A stretch of DNA of 64,000 nt from Candidatus Poribacteria bacterium (GTDB lineage Bacteria > Poribacteria > WGA-4E > WGA-3G): the NCBI GenBank assembly GCA_022827225.1, contig JAJDTJ010000128.1:1-64000 (forward strand), written 5' to 3'. The notes below the pieces were generated by a model. It saw only the letters and a program-made list of their open reading frames with translations, did not search any database and was not told the origin of the DNA. Positions within the stretch are counted from its first letter, which is position 1. Every line of letters starts with the position of its first letter. A program made the position numbers and the translations under genes. Shown piece by piece: positions 9,210-20,401 of the stretch.

Positions 9210-10430
9210 ATGCTCTCTAATGAGACGATCAGCCTCATTCATCTCAATATGATTCAAGGCATTGGACTGAAAACCATTCAAGTCTTGCGAGATGTTTTTG
9301 GGAGTGCAGAGCGCGCCCTTCAGGCGACAGCTGGTGAACTCAATAAGATAGATGCGCTGCCCACTGCTATGCGCGATCTCTTGCGGCGTAAACCGGTTCA
9401 ATATCCGATAGAACGTGAACTGGAATTAATACAGGAATACGGTTGTCAGGTGTTGACGCTTTATGATGCCGCATATCCTGCGTCTTTGAAGGAAATTGAT
9501 ACACCGCCGATTGTACTATACATTAAAGGTGAACTAACACCGGAAGATGCGCTGAGCCTCTCGCTCGTCGGTTCCCGTGATGCGAAGGATTACGGGCGGA
9601 AGGCGAGTTATCGGCTGAGTTATCAACTTGCGCAGCGCGGATTGACAATCGTTAGCGGGTTAGCGCGCGGTATTGATACCGCAGCACACCGCGGCGCTCT
9701 GGAAGCCGGTGGCAGAACCATCGCCGTCATGGGAAGCGGATTGAGTTTCATCTATCCGGCGACGAATACCGACCTCGCCGAGAAAATCACGGAATCCGGA
9801 GCACTTATTTCCGAATTTCCGATGGAAACCACGCCGAAACCGAAAAATTTTCCACGGCGTAACCGTATCATTAGTGGGTTGACCCTCGGGACGGTCGTCG
9901 TGGAAGCGTCGAACCGTAGCGGTGCGCTTATTACCGCACGCCTCGCTGGCGAGCAGGGTAGGGAAGTGTTCGCTGTACCGGGTGAGATTTTTTCCGAACT
10001 CTCAACCGGCACCCACAGATTAATCAATAACGGTGCGAAACTTGTCAATACTGTCGATGATCTCTTCAATGAGTTACCGCGGCACGCATTAAGCCAGATA
10101 CAGTCCGGCGCATCCGCATCACCGATGCCGGAAGCAGAGACCGAACCTTCTCCACAAGAGCAGCCTGTTGAGAAGCGCGCCCCTGAACGCGCCGCCGCAC
10201 AACCTCCTGTAGAAACGGAACATCCTCCCCAGATCACGCCTCCGCCAGATTTAACGCCGGATGAGAGGACAGTCTTTGATGCTATTGAAGCCCCCTCATC
10301 ACATATTGATACCATCGTTCGCACAACGCAACTCCCGATTGGTAAGGTTTCGAGCGTGCTACTGATGTTGGAACTCAAGGGTGTCGTCCAGCAACTCCCG
10401 GGGAAACAGTTTGCTAAAAATAGTTCGTAA
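9210..10430 (+). CDS. dprA: DNA-processing protein DprA
   Basis: 406 residues. DprA binds incoming single-stranded DNA and loads RecA during natural transformation. An N-terminal helix-hairpin/SAM-like region (MIQGIGLKTIQVLRDVFG) is followed by the Rossmann core: SLVGSRDAKDYGRK, GLARGIDTAAHRGAL, VMGSGLSFIYP, NFPRRNRIISGL and EASNRSGALITARLA. A proline- and glutamate-rich linker (about residues 300-350) joins the core to a C-terminal winged-helix domain typical of longer DprA proteins. AAGGTGA precedes the ATG. Confidence 0.95.
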   Translation: MLSNETISLIHLNMIQGIGLKTIQVLRDVFGSAERALQATAGELNKIDALPTAMRDLLRRKPVQYPIERELELIQEYGCQVLTLYDAAYPASLKEIDTPPIVLYIKGELTPEDALSLSLVGSRDAKDYGRKASYRLSYQLAQRGLTIVSGLARGIDTAAHRGALEAGGRTIAVMGSGLSFIYPATNTDLAEKITESGALISEFPMETTPKPKNFPRRNRIISGLTLGTVVVEASNRSGALITARLAGEQGREVFAVPGEIFSELSTGTHRLINNGAKLVNTVDDLFNELPRHALSQIQSGASASPMPEAETEPSPQEQPVEKRAPERAAAQPPVETEHPPQITPPPDLTPDERTVFDAIEAPSSHIDTIVRTTQLPIGKVSSVLLMLELKGVVQQLPGKQFAKNSS

Positions 10431-10464
10431 ATTGTCTCACAGCAGAAAGAAAACGAGATGTTAA

Positions 10465-10704
10465 ATGGGAACGAATTTGACTTTCCAGTACGACAGAAAG
10501 GCGGATATTTTGTACGTAAACACTTGTCCGCCGTATCCAGAGCAAGAGAGCGAAGAACTTGCTGATGAGATTATTGCACGTTTCAATCCAGACACGGGTG
10601 ACATTGAGAATCTTGAAGTCTTGTTCTTCTCCACGCGCTTATTGCGTGAAGAACTGTTTCACCTACCTATTTCCGCCCGTTTGCAGTTAAACGAAGAATT
10701 ATGA
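10465..10704 (+). CDS. DUF2283 family small protein
   Basis: 79 residues. The pattern FQYDRKADILYVNT near the start and a central DEIIARFNPDTGDIENLEVL strand-turn-strand match the DUF2283 family, whose members are small beta-rich proteins of unknown function, often next to unrelated genes or toxin-like genes. The stop overlaps the tsaD start (ATGA), so tsaD translation is probably coupled to it. No binding or catalytic residue can be assigned. Confidence 0.75.
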   Translation: MGTNLTFQYDRKADILYVNTCPPYPEQESEELADEIIARFNPDTGDIENLEVLFFSTRLLREELFHLPISARLQLNEEL

Positions 10705-11759
10705 GAATACTCGGCATTGATACTTCATGTGATGAAACAGCTGCTGCAGTCGTTGCTGACGGTAGAGAAGTGCTTTCCAATATCGTCGCTTCACAGATCG
10801 AAGTGCACCAAGAATACGGCGGTGTTGTACCGGAACTCGCCTCGCGCAAACACATTGAGGCGATCAACTACATCGTCCATAAAGCATTGGCGGAAGCAGA
10901 TGTTACATTCAAAGACCTCGAAGCGATCGCGGTAACGAATCGTCCCGGATTAATCGGTGCTCTGCTCGTCGGTGTCGCAGCAGCAAAGAGCCTCGCCTAT
11001 TGCCACAATCTGCCCTTGCTCGGCATTAACCATATTGAGGGACATATCTACGCCAATTACATGATACATGATGCCTTAACATTTCCACATGTCTGTCTCA
11101 CGGTTTCTGGTGGGCATACTTTGCTTGTAGAGGTCCATGAAGGGTGGAAATACAAGGTTTTGGGCAGCACACAGGACGATGCCGCCGGTGAGGTCTACGA
11201 TAAAGTCGCGAAGTATCTCGGACTCGGCTTTCCGGGCGGTAAGATCATTGACGATCTCGCACAGAAAGGGGACCCTTCAGCGATAGATTTTCCGAGACCG
11301 ATGCGGAATAGTGGGGACTATCAGTTCAGTTTTAGCGGGATTAAAACCTCCGTCCGCTATTTTGTGGAGAAGGCACGCCGCGCAGGCATACTCATTGAGA
11401 ATGGACAAGCGGCTGCTAAAGATACGACCCCTGATTTAGTAACCGTTGAAGATATTGCTGCCAGTTTCCAAGCCGCTGTTGTTGATGTCCTCACTTACAA
11501 GTCAGTCGCTGCTGCGAAATCCACGGGTGCCAAAACGATAACGTTGACGGGTGGGGTCGCCGCGAATAGTGCGCTTCGCGCTTCCCTGAAAACCGCCGCT
11601 GCGGAAATCGGTGCCGAAGTCTACTATCCACCGATGAACTTGTGTACAGATAACGGCGCGATGATCGCAGGGATCGCTTACCAGAAATATCAGCAGGGAC
11701 TCCGAGATGAACTCTCTCTGAATGCTACTCCGAACGGTACAATTGAACAAAAAAATTAA
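10701..11759 (+). CDS. tsaD: tRNA threonylcarbamoyladenosine biosynthesis protein TsaD
   Basis: 352 residues. TsaD transfers the threonylcarbamoyl group from TC-AMP to A37 of ANN-decoding tRNAs together with TsaB and TsaE. Seen are the N-terminal ATPase-fold loop GIDTSCDETAAAV, NRPGLIGALLVG, the metal-binding HIEGH, SGGHTLL, GSTQDDAAGEVYDKVAK, FSFSGIKTSV and LTGGVAANSALR. Length is normal. The gene starts on ATGA with the preceding DUF2283 gene. A second enzyme of the same pathway (Sua5/TsaC-type) lies directly downstream. Confidence 0.96.
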   Translation: MRILGIDTSCDETAAAVVADGREVLSNIVASQIEVHQEYGGVVPELASRKHIEAINYIVHKALAEADVTFKDLEAIAVTNRPGLIGALLVGVAAAKSLAYCHNLPLLGINHIEGHIYANYMIHDALTFPHVCLTVSGGHTLLVEVHEGWKYKVLGSTQDDAAGEVYDKVAKYLGLGFPGGKIIDDLAQKGDPSAIDFPRPMRNSGDYQFSFSGIKTSVRYFVEKARRAGILIENGQAAAKDTTPDLVTVEDIAASFQAAVVDVLTYKSVAAAKSTGAKTITLTGGVAANSALRASLKTAAAEIGAEVYYPPMNLCTDNGAMIAGIAYQKYQQGLRDELSLNATPNGTIEQKN

Positions 11760-11800
11760 AAACCGGCATTCAAAAACGTAAGCCCGTAATGTAATGGAGG

Positions 11801-11823
11801 GGTGTTTTTGCTTGGGTGTTTCT
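11801..11823 (-). repeat. Copy of the nested intergenic element end, next to the sua5-type start
   Basis: A 23-nt exact inverted match to 2008-2030, one end of the element between ispD and ispF. It lies between tsaD and the Sua5-type gene and contains the GTG proposed as that gene's start, so the element may have supplied the start region. Confidence 0.7.
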
Positions 11824-12496
11824 TCAGATTAAAAAAACGCACTTGATAACCGAGAGATGCGTTATTTACCCGCAAGGAAAAATTAAAAAATTTGATATGT
11901 GTGTTGCAGCCGTGGAAACCTTGAAATCAGGCGGTATTATCGCTATTCCTACCGATACAGTTTACGGAATTGGAGCGGATCCTTTTAACCCGGATGCTGT
12001 CCAAAAACTCTATACTTTTAAGGGACGACCAGACGGTAAACCGATACCGCTTGTTCTAAGTTCGGTCTCCGATGTTTACCGCGTCGCCCAAAATTTACCC
12101 GACTACTTTTTTCATCTCACAGATCGGTTTTGGCCCGGCGGGTTGACAATCATCGTTGAGGCAAAGAACCTACTTCCGGTACTGACAGCCGGTGGTAATA
12201 CCGTCGGTGTCCGCATCCCAGATAACCCGCTCCTCCTGCAGATCCTTCAAGCCTTTGGTGGACCCGCAGCGATAACGAGTGCAAATCTATCAGGCGAACC
12301 GCCAGCCACTTCTCCACAAGAAATCAGTGAAGAACTTGCCTCGCGAATTGATCTGATCGTCGATGGTGGCAAAACACCAGGACCTATCCCGTCTACAGTG
12401 TACGACATCTCCGTCTCACCGCCGGTTATTAGACGACACGGCGTGATCTCAGAAGAGACCCTCGCTAAGGAGTTTAAGTGCTACAACAAGCCTTAA
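11816..12496 (+). CDS. L-threonylcarbamoyladenylate synthase (Sua5/YrdC/TsaC type)
   Basis: 226 residues. Makes threonylcarbamoyl-AMP from threonine, bicarbonate and ATP, the substrate of TsaD encoded just upstream. The YrdC fold is clear: GGIIAIPTDTVYGIGADPF, FKGRPDGKPIPLVLS, FWPGGLTIIV, VGVRIPDNPLLLQIL, TSANLSGEP and STVYDISVSPPVIRRHG. It lacks the ~120-residue C-terminal Sua5 domain. The start is uncertain. GTG 11816 lies inside a dispersed repeat with GGAGGGG at 11796-11802; ATG 11897 would leave the fold slightly short. It overlaps the next gene by 19 nt. Confidence 0.88.
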   Translation: MFLQIKKTHLITERCVIYPQGKIKKFDMCVAAVETLKSGGIIAIPTDTVYGIGADPFNPDAVQKLYTFKGRPDGKPIPLVLSSVSDVYRVAQNLPDYFFHLTDRFWPGGLTIIVEAKNLLPVLTAGGNTVGVRIPDNPLLLQILQAFGGPAAITSANLSGEPPATSPQEISEELASRIDLIVDGGKTPGPIPSTVYDISVSPPVIRRHGVISEETLAKEFKCYNKP

Positions 12497-13062
12497 AGCA
12501 ACTGCTGCAATTCTTAGCCACTCCGACCGGCAATTGGGTCGCCCTCGGCGTGATCGCTTTCATCGTATTGGCAGTTATCTATCACAAAAAACGCCAGATT
12601 CCCGGACTCACAGTAGAGGTGATTCCAGAGGAGACATGGTTCATCAACCGCGACGATAACCACCGTCTCGCTATCGTCGTCTCGCTACATCTGATTAACA
12701 AATCAAGTACACCGATCCGGATTCGGAACTGTAAATTGAGCGGGTATTCACCGAAGCCACCGCCTGAAAAATTGGTCTTAGAGGGACACGATACAAGCGT
12801 TGAACTTACTTATCCAAAATATGATCTCTTCGCTGGCGCAGGTGGACACCCTTCCGAACACACTTCAGAATATGTTCTCAACCCTTACACAGAACAACGG
12901 ATGTGGGTTTTCTACCATTCCGGCATTGTTACGATGACGAATATGCTCCGGGCACCGATTGTGATCAAAGATATGAACAGGAAACGCAAGTCTATCCAAG
13001 TCGCAGTACCTCGCAATATGGAGCAGATCCAACTCTATCGCGAGGCAGCGATGCGATGGTAG
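12478..13062 (+). CDS. Single-pass membrane protein of unknown function
   Basis: 194 residues. One transmembrane helix near the N-terminus (about residues 20-36, WVALGVIAFIVLAVIYHKK) is followed by a soluble, beta-rich domain of ~150 residues with a KSSTPIRIRNCKLSGYSP stretch. Topology by the positive-inside rule: N-terminus outside, soluble domain in the cytoplasm. The GTG start overlaps the preceding gene by 19 nt with AAGGAG five bases upstream, so it is probably translated from the tsaD/sua5 transcript. I do not recognise the family. It converges on the next gene with only one base between stops. Confidence 0.6.
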   Translation: MLQQALKQLLQFLATPTGNWVALGVIAFIVLAVIYHKKRQIPGLTVEVIPEETWFINRDDNHRLAIVVSLHLINKSSTPIRIRNCKLSGYSPKPPPEKLVLEGHDTSVELTYPKYDLFAGAGGHPSEHTSEYVLNPYTEQRMWVFYHSGIVTMTNMLRAPIVIKDMNRKRKSIQVAVPRNMEQIQLYREAAMRW

Positions 13063-13063
13063 T

Positions 13064-14107
13064 TTAAGCGAGTTCGGATAGTTTAACCGTTCTGCCATCC
13101 GCTTCTGCAGACATATCGGCGGCGAACACAACGCGATGCGTTTCAAACGCCGTATCGAAATCCGTCAACGGCATCGACTCACCGCGTCCGATACTGTCTA
13201 TAAATGCTTGGAACTGCGGTTCATACGGATGATCACTCACATCACCGGAATCAATGAGCGAAGTCTCAAGTGTGCTCCATCTACTCTTATCCATGCCTTT
13301 AATTTTCGCTGAATAGATGCGGTTATCAAGGAGGCTCCCTTCACTTCCGACGAGATGGATATGGAAGTAGTAGGGCTGCAAACAATCGACACAGGAGGTG
13401 ACCTTCCCAATCTTTCCGCCGCCTTCAAACTTAAGGAGACTCACACTTGTCGTCTTATATTCATAGGGTTGAAAATCGGCACCTGTGGATTGTGTGTGAT
13501 AACTGGTCACCTCTTCGACGTTTCCGTCCATAAAGAAGAGGAGCGCGTCAAGCGCATGGCATCCCGCCGTGAGTAGGGTGCTACCGCCGAAGTCTTTTTT
13601 GATGTTCCACTCGTATTGTCCATACCAGGGCCCGATACCGTGGTAATAGTCAACCTCAGCATAGTGAAGTTCACCGAGCAATCCGTTGTCAATGACCGAA
13701 CGGATCATTGTAAAATGCGCACTGTATCGGCATTCAAAACAGACGCACACCTTGACACCGTTACTTTTCACTGCGTCCCGAATCGCTTTCGCGTCCTCGT
13801 AGGTGAGGCAGATCGGTTTCTCAATAATGAGGTGTTTCCCGGCTTCTGCAGCGGCGATGGCTTGTTCCGCGTGAAAAGGGTGTGGCGTACAAATATCGAC
13901 AATATGTACGTCCGGGTCAGCAAGCATTTTGTCGTAATCTGTATAGGCTTTCAACGGTGTTCCATAAGTTTCTGCCAACACAGATTCGTCATGTTCGCGG
14001 CGTGAGCAGATAGCCGTGACATCTGAACCTGTAACGGCTTTAAAGGCTTCGATGTGAGCCCCTGCGACCCAACCGAGTCCAACAATTCCAACGTTTAAAT
14101 TATCCAT
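13064..14107 (-). CDS. Gfo/Idh/MocA family NAD(P)-dependent oxidoreductase
   Basis: 347 residues. N-terminal Rossmann fold ([18 protein letters not shown]), then [23 protein letters not shown] and the [11 protein letters not shown] motif whose lysine is catalytic in the family. A C-terminal alpha/beta domain contains [20 protein letters not shown]. Such enzymes oxidise or reduce sugars, inositols and other polyols with NAD(P); the substrate cannot be read here. ATG 14107 is chosen because AAAGGAGC lies seven bases upstream; a longer frame to 14176 has no ribosome site. It reads away from guaB, with divergent control in the 332-nt gap between them. Confidence 0.88.
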   Translation of the reverse strand: MDNLNVGIVGLGWVAGAHIEAFKAVTGSDVTAICSRREHDESVLAETYGTPLKAYTDYDKMLADPDVHIVDICTPHPFHAEQAIAAAEAGKHLIIEKPICLTYEDAKAIRDAVKSNGVKVCVCFECRYSAHFTMIRSVIDNGLLGELHYAEVDYYHGIGPWYGQYEWNIKKDFGGSTLLTAGCHALDALLFFMDGNVEEVTSYHTQSTGADFQPYEYKTTSVSLLKFEGGGKIGKVTSCVDCLQPYYFHIHLVGSEGSLLDNRIYSAKIKGMDKSRWSTLETSLIDSGDVSDHPYEPQFQAFIDSIGRGESMPLTDFDTAFETHRVVFAADMSAEADGRTVKLSELA

Positions 14108-15939
<1,832 letters not shown>

Positions 15940-16115
15940 CTATTATTCTCACACGTCTTTCACTCCGCTGTCGGCGACTGAAGACTGACGGCTAACGTAA
16001 AAAAGATAGACGTGCAAGTTACGGAGACGGTTCAATTTCAACGGAAACCTGCCCGAAACGAAGTAGAGAGGTTTTACTTGGGCGTTCTTTAGCCAAGGAG
16101 GCGATAATTAAGGAT

Positions 16116-16664
16116 ATGAAACTCAACGAAGAGATGTCTTTTTGGGATAGACTTTATCTCCCAGCATTGATTAAAGGGATGTTGACCACGCTGAAGCACA
16201 TCCCGAAAAAGAAATTAACGTACCAGTACCCAGAAGACCCAAGAAGTGTGGATGAACGGAACGAACGGTACCGCGGTATCCACAAATTGACGACGACAGA
16301 AAAAGATGAAATTAAGTGTGTCGCATGCTTCTTATGCGCTACCGCTTGTCCTGCTGATTGCATCACAATTCAAGCGGCACCGGCACCGGAAGGGTGGCTC
16401 ACCAAAGAAGGTTATCAACGCGAAAAGTATCCCGATGTCTTTGAGATCAATATGCTCCGATGCATTTTTTGTGGATACTGCGTTGAGGCTTGCCCCGAGG
16501 ACGCTATACGCATGACAGGCTTAACGCTTCCACAATACTTCCGTGAACGCCAAGAAGAGGGTGAAAGCCTCGGGAGTTCACGCAGCGATTTCATCTTTGA
16601 CCGAGATAAACTCGTCGCTAACAATGATATCCCGCAAGAAGGGCTCAGCGTTGAAGCGCAGTAA
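16116..16664 (+). CDS. nuoI: NADH-quinone oxidoreductase subunit I-like ferredoxin protein
   Basis: 182 residues. Carries two [4Fe-4S] cluster motifs: CVACFLCATACPADC from about residue 68 and CIFCGYCVEACPEDA about 45 residues later, with the short amphipathic N-terminus of NuoI (LIKGMLTTLKHIP). In complex I this subunit relays electrons from the peripheral arm towards quinone. No other nuo gene is in the window, so it is either a separated complex I gene or part of an alternative oxidoreductase. An AGGAGG site lies 14 nt upstream of the ATG, and AAGGAT is closer. Confidence 0.85.
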   Translation: MKLNEEMSFWDRLYLPALIKGMLTTLKHIPKKKLTYQYPEDPRSVDERNERYRGIHKLTTTEKDEIKCVACFLCATACPADCITIQAAPAPEGWLTKEGYQREKYPDVFEINMLRCIFCGYCVEACPEDAIRMTGLTLPQYFRERQEEGESLGSSRSDFIFDRDKLVANNDIPQEGLSVEAQ

Positions 16665-16670
16665 GAATTG

Positions 16671-17222
16671 ATGGCATTATACGCGCCTTTACCGAATAAA
16701 AAGTACGGTATTATCTATGCGGATCCGCCGTGGGATTACAAAGGGCAACTCCAACATACCGGTGTTGGTGGTAAAGAGAGTGGCGGCGCAGTGCGGCACT
16801 ATCCGACTCTACCCGTTTCAGAAATGGAGACGTGGAATATTGCCGCGATTAGTGAAGAAGATTGCCTCCTGTTTATGTGGACATCGTCTCCGCACCTGGA
16901 TCAGGCGATTCGACTCGGCAAGGCTTGGGGCTTTAAATGGGCGACTGTCGCTTTCGTTTGGGACAAACAACGCGTGAACCCCGGATTCTATACGATGAGC
17001 CAATGTGAACTGTGTCTCGTTTTCAAACGCGGCAAAATTCCACAACCGAGAGGCGCAAGAAACATTAAGCAACTCGTTAAAACGAAACGGACACGCCATT
17101 CTGAAAAACCGGATGCCGTGCGCGAACGTATTGAGCAAATGTTCCCGCATCAGCCTAAAATCGAACTGTTTGCACGTAAACAGACACGCGGATGGGATAC
17201 ATGGGGACTTGAAGTTCAATAG
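16671..17222 (+). CDS. MT-A70 family adenine-N6 methyltransferase
   Basis: 183 residues. The S-adenosylmethionine/catalytic motif is IIYADPPWDYKG (DPPW at residues 18-21). The family pattern continues with LFMWTSSPHLDQAI, GFKWATVAFVWDK and ELFARKQTRGWDTWG at the end. Bacterial MT-A70 proteins methylate adenine in DNA and are often solitary or phage-derived. ATG 16671 is used, seven bases after the nuoI stop; a TTG just before it is also possible. No restriction enzyme is adjacent, so it looks like an orphan methyltransferase. Confidence 0.88.
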   Translation: MALYAPLPNKKYGIIYADPPWDYKGQLQHTGVGGKESGGAVRHYPTLPVSEMETWNIAAISEEDCLLFMWTSSPHLDQAIRLGKAWGFKWATVAFVWDKQRVNPGFYTMSQCELCLVFKRGKIPQPRGARNIKQLVKTKRTRHSEKPDAVRERIEQMFPHQPKIELFARKQTRGWDTWGLEVQ

Positions 17223-17429
17223 TCCCGCCAAAACCTGTTTTAATAGCACGCAGTTATCAGTTACAAGAGGTTTCTGACAATCCGAACGTCTCTTTCTAAC
17301 GGCTGACGACTGTTATGCAGCTCCCAGAATATCATATTCGCCGATAAGGCAGGAGCAAAGCATTTATTTATTTTTTTATTATTTCGGTTGATGTAAACAC
17401 ATTCATACAGAAAATATCTGTTTTCTGCT

Positions 17430-20366
17430 GTGTTCGCTTTCAACCAAAATTCATTTAACCGACCGGTCACAACGGTTTCCGTGAAGGACGTTGTGGATAT
17501 ACCGGTCATTCGCAAAAATATTTGCCTAAAATATTTGAAAGGCACACATCAGATCGACCCAATGCAAGGATTATCACTTAATTTTCGTTCAGAAACGCTT
17601 TTCACGTTGACTGATAAAATTAAATCCAGTATTGAGGGACGGATGAGTTGGGGAGATACCTTCGGCTTAGGACTCGGTGTCAAATCGGATAAACATCTGA
17701 TCATCTGGACACCGAAAGAGACTTCCGAAGGCGACATTCTGCCCGGGTTTGACTCAGAAGATGGTAAACTGACAGTGAAAATGCGACCGCGACCAGGAGC
17801 CTGGGTCTCTTGGATTGATGAAGCGAAGGTCGCTGCTGAAACAAACGACGACTACGATCGGGTCCACAGAAGCATACAGGAATTGGAGCGGAACGCCCGC
17901 CAAATCACAGACTTCGCCGATGGCATCGTCTCGGATATAACCATCCAAAACTTGGGAAAATCTCTGACGCTTTCCGAACTCACACTGGATGTTTTGAAAG
18001 CACGTTTAGCAATACCGAGTACCGTTAAAACCGGAGGGTATGTACTCGCTCAACTTGATGATAGGCTCGTTGAGAATATGCACTCGGCGACTGTCATTAT
18101 CCCAGAGCAGACCCACATACACCGTGTCCATCTCAATGAAGATGTTCTGTTTGACCGAATACTCGCGACGGATTATGATGTACTTCTCGTCGTGCTCCGG
18201 ACGCATATTAAGCAATATCCGGACCTCGCGGATTTGGAGTACAGTCTCACACTTAATACCCGATTGTCCAATATCTCGGTTTCCGATGAAGATATGGAGA
18301 GACCAGAGACAGTTGAAGCACCAGATTCTATCCAAGTGTTTGCTACAGCGGCGGTCTACGATCCGCTTGAACCTGACACACTCAAACTAAAACCTGTCAC
18401 GTTCAAAGCATCTGCTGAAGAAATTGAGACAGCGATCACTGAGAGTTCAAAGAAGATTGAAACGTACACCATAAAAGTCAACCAACACGCCCACCAGATC
18501 ATGGCACAATTCCAGCAAGGCGTGGAGACTCGGTTGCGCGCCCTCGTACTTGCACCTGGGCAACGCGTTCACAATAAAGTTTGGGACGACCTCGTGGTTC
18601 GAGAACTACGGAACACAATGTTCGCTTTCGTCGAATTCTATAGCGAATATCTCAACGAACATTTTCACGAGGATGTCGCAGCCGCGAAAACGGAGGCACT
18701 CAGCCAGAATATCGAACCCATGATAGAATTCTGGCAGTTACAAGATAATCAACAGCTAACACTCAATCACCTCATCCAATCTTCTTACAGATTGGCGAAT
18801 CAGGTGCTTGACAGAGCTGCAGGGTTGTTTCATGATTTAGTCTTTGAGCAGGATTTCATCGAAACAGGTCTTGTCAAGCAGGTTGAACTTCGGACTTTTG
18901 AAAATAACGAGCCGCTCGAGGCGCTCTATCTCCCGGAATGGACGCGCGGGACCGTGCGTGAAAAAATGGCAGGCATCGGACTCCGGTCAACCCACCATGC
19001 TGACCAAATCGAACGTTTGACGACTATTTGGTTGGAATTAATTGAACTCGCTAACTTTGTTAGCCAGCAGAAACAAGATTTTGAAACCGTTATTCAACCT
19101 TTAGCCGATCTTTTATTAGCAGCAAGCGTCGGACAGGTGCAGCGCCGATCACAAAAAGCACTACAGCGCGGAAATACGACCAACTTTCCAGGGTTCGAAA
19201 TTCCTGATGAGACCTTTCGTCGGTTGCTTGATCACGTGAAACTGCATCTATCAACCATAAAGCAGTGGTTGACGAATTTGCCCCCGAATACAGACGCACA
19301 ACAGCATTACGCAACCTTGTGGACGCTATTGTTAGACGGTAGGCTACGCGAACAACTCCTCGCCAATGTCCAGCCGACCTGTGATATTAACCTCAGCGTC
19401 CCCGATCAGACAAAGCGACTCATTAACCTTATGCTCGGAAGCGCGTTGATTATCCACGCCGAAAAGGATCGGAAGTTGATAGAACGCAATCTGAATCGGG
19501 CAATCAATTCAAAGACCGGGCACGAATTGGCAAATATCACCTCCGTGACTATGCTCGCTATCCACGGCGATACACTCCTCGAAGTACTCTACGAGGAATT
19601 GTCGGGGTACTACGATACTTTAACAAAGAGAGCAAATAGAATCACAAACACACCGCAGAAGGGGAAAAAGCGGAAACGTGGACGCTCGAATAACGGTAGC
19701 ACATCTGATGTTGAGACGATCACGGCTGAACAGCAAAAAGTCGAGGCGTTGATGACTTTCCTGAAGCCCTACCGACAGGAAGAGGTGATTGTCACTTTAG
19801 CGACTGCCGGGCTTAATCCACGCACTTCAAAACTTGAGGAGATACGGAAACAGCAGGTCCTCAGTTTCGATGTCAGCGACTTACCCGCAATAGGTGAAAC
19901 TTGGCTCAATGAGAGCAAAGGCGTTGAAGATTATCCGAATCTGCGGATGTTCCTCCTGCAAAATCAGATACCGATCTCCACAACCGGTCGGTTACTCATG
20001 GAGCTGCGACAACAATTTCCTGATGAACTTTTCAACCACGTCTTAGGGCTCATTCAAGAGGTGAAGGCACTTCAAAGTAATGATTATCAGGGCGATCTGA
20101 TCGACCAATTTGTCACCTACATCTCCGAAAAAGTATGGCGATGGGAATTAACCCAGATTACGGAAACTGAACTCCCACTCCTCTTGAAAGAGAAGGTCCT
20201 CGCTTCGGCAATCTGCTATGAGAAAGAGGTTGATACCTTGTTGGAATACGTCGAACGTTACGATGAACTGGTATCCACGAAACTATCAGCGGATCCCGAA
20301 ATAGACAATCATCGCCAATACATTGAGGAACAATTTCAAGCGATCGTTGAATCCCTTTTAGTGTAG
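17430..20366 (+). CDS. Large protein of unknown family (about 978 residues)
   Basis: No family was recognised. No signal peptide or membrane helix is evident, so it is probably cytoplasmic. The first ~220 residues look beta-rich (MSWGDTFGLGLGVKSDK, PGAWVSWIDE). Most of the rest is predicted helical, with long amphipathic stretches (AEEIETAITESSKKIETYT) and a basic linker near residue 745 (KGKKRKRGRS) that could bind nucleic acid or separate two domains. The GTG at 17430 lacks a ribosome site; ATG 17562 or ATG 17640 are possible true starts. It follows an MT-A70 methyltransferase after an AT-rich 207-nt gap that contains a CTGACGACTG repeat. The function is open. Confidence 0.6.
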   Translation: MFAFNQNSFNRPVTTVSVKDVVDIPVIRKNICLKYLKGTHQIDPMQGLSLNFRSETLFTLTDKIKSSIEGRMSWGDTFGLGLGVKSDKHLIIWTPKETSEGDILPGFDSEDGKLTVKMRPRPGAWVSWIDEAKVAAETNDDYDRVHRSIQELERNARQITDFADGIVSDITIQNLGKSLTLSELTLDVLKARLAIPSTVKTGGYVLAQLDDRLVENMHSATVIIPEQTHIHRVHLNEDVLFDRILATDYDVLLVVLRTHIKQYPDLADLEYSLTLNTRLSNISVSDEDMERPETVEAPDSIQVFATAAVYDPLEPDTLKLKPVTFKASAEEIETAITESSKKIETYTIKVNQHAHQIMAQFQQGVETRLRALVLAPGQRVHNKVWDDLVVRELRNTMFAFVEFYSEYLNEHFHEDVAAAKTEALSQNIEPMIEFWQLQDNQQLTLNHLIQSSYRLANQVLDRAAGLFHDLVFEQDFIETGLVKQVELRTFENNEPLEALYLPEWTRGTVREKMAGIGLRSTHHADQIERLTTIWLELIELANFVSQQKQDFETVIQPLADLLLAASVGQVQRRSQKALQRGNTTNFPGFEIPDETFRRLLDHVKLHLSTIKQWLTNLPPNTDAQQHYATLWTLLLDGRLREQLLANVQPTCDINLSVPDQTKRLINLMLGSALIIHAEKDRKLIERNLNRAINSKTGHELANITSVTMLAIHGDTLLEVLYEELSGYYDTLTKRANRITNTPQKGKKRKRGRSNNGSTSDVETITAEQQKVEALMTFLKPYRQEEVIVTLATAGLNPRTSKLEEIRKQQVLSFDVSDLPAIGETWLNESKGVEDYPNLRMFLLQNQIPISTTGRLLMELRQQFPDELFNHVLGLIQEVKALQSNDYQGDLIDQFVTYISEKVWRWELTQITETELPLLLKEKVLASAICYEKEVDTLLEYVERYDELVSTKLSADPEIDNHRQYIEEQFQAIVESLLV

Positions 20367-20401
20367 TGCTTTGTCCACCTTGAACTTTACGATACGTTAA
20401 C

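Noticed and set aside
9752-10378. 208-codon frame on the - strand
   Set aside because: Antisense shadow of the dprA core; serine- and glycine-rich, low-complexity translation and no ribosome site.
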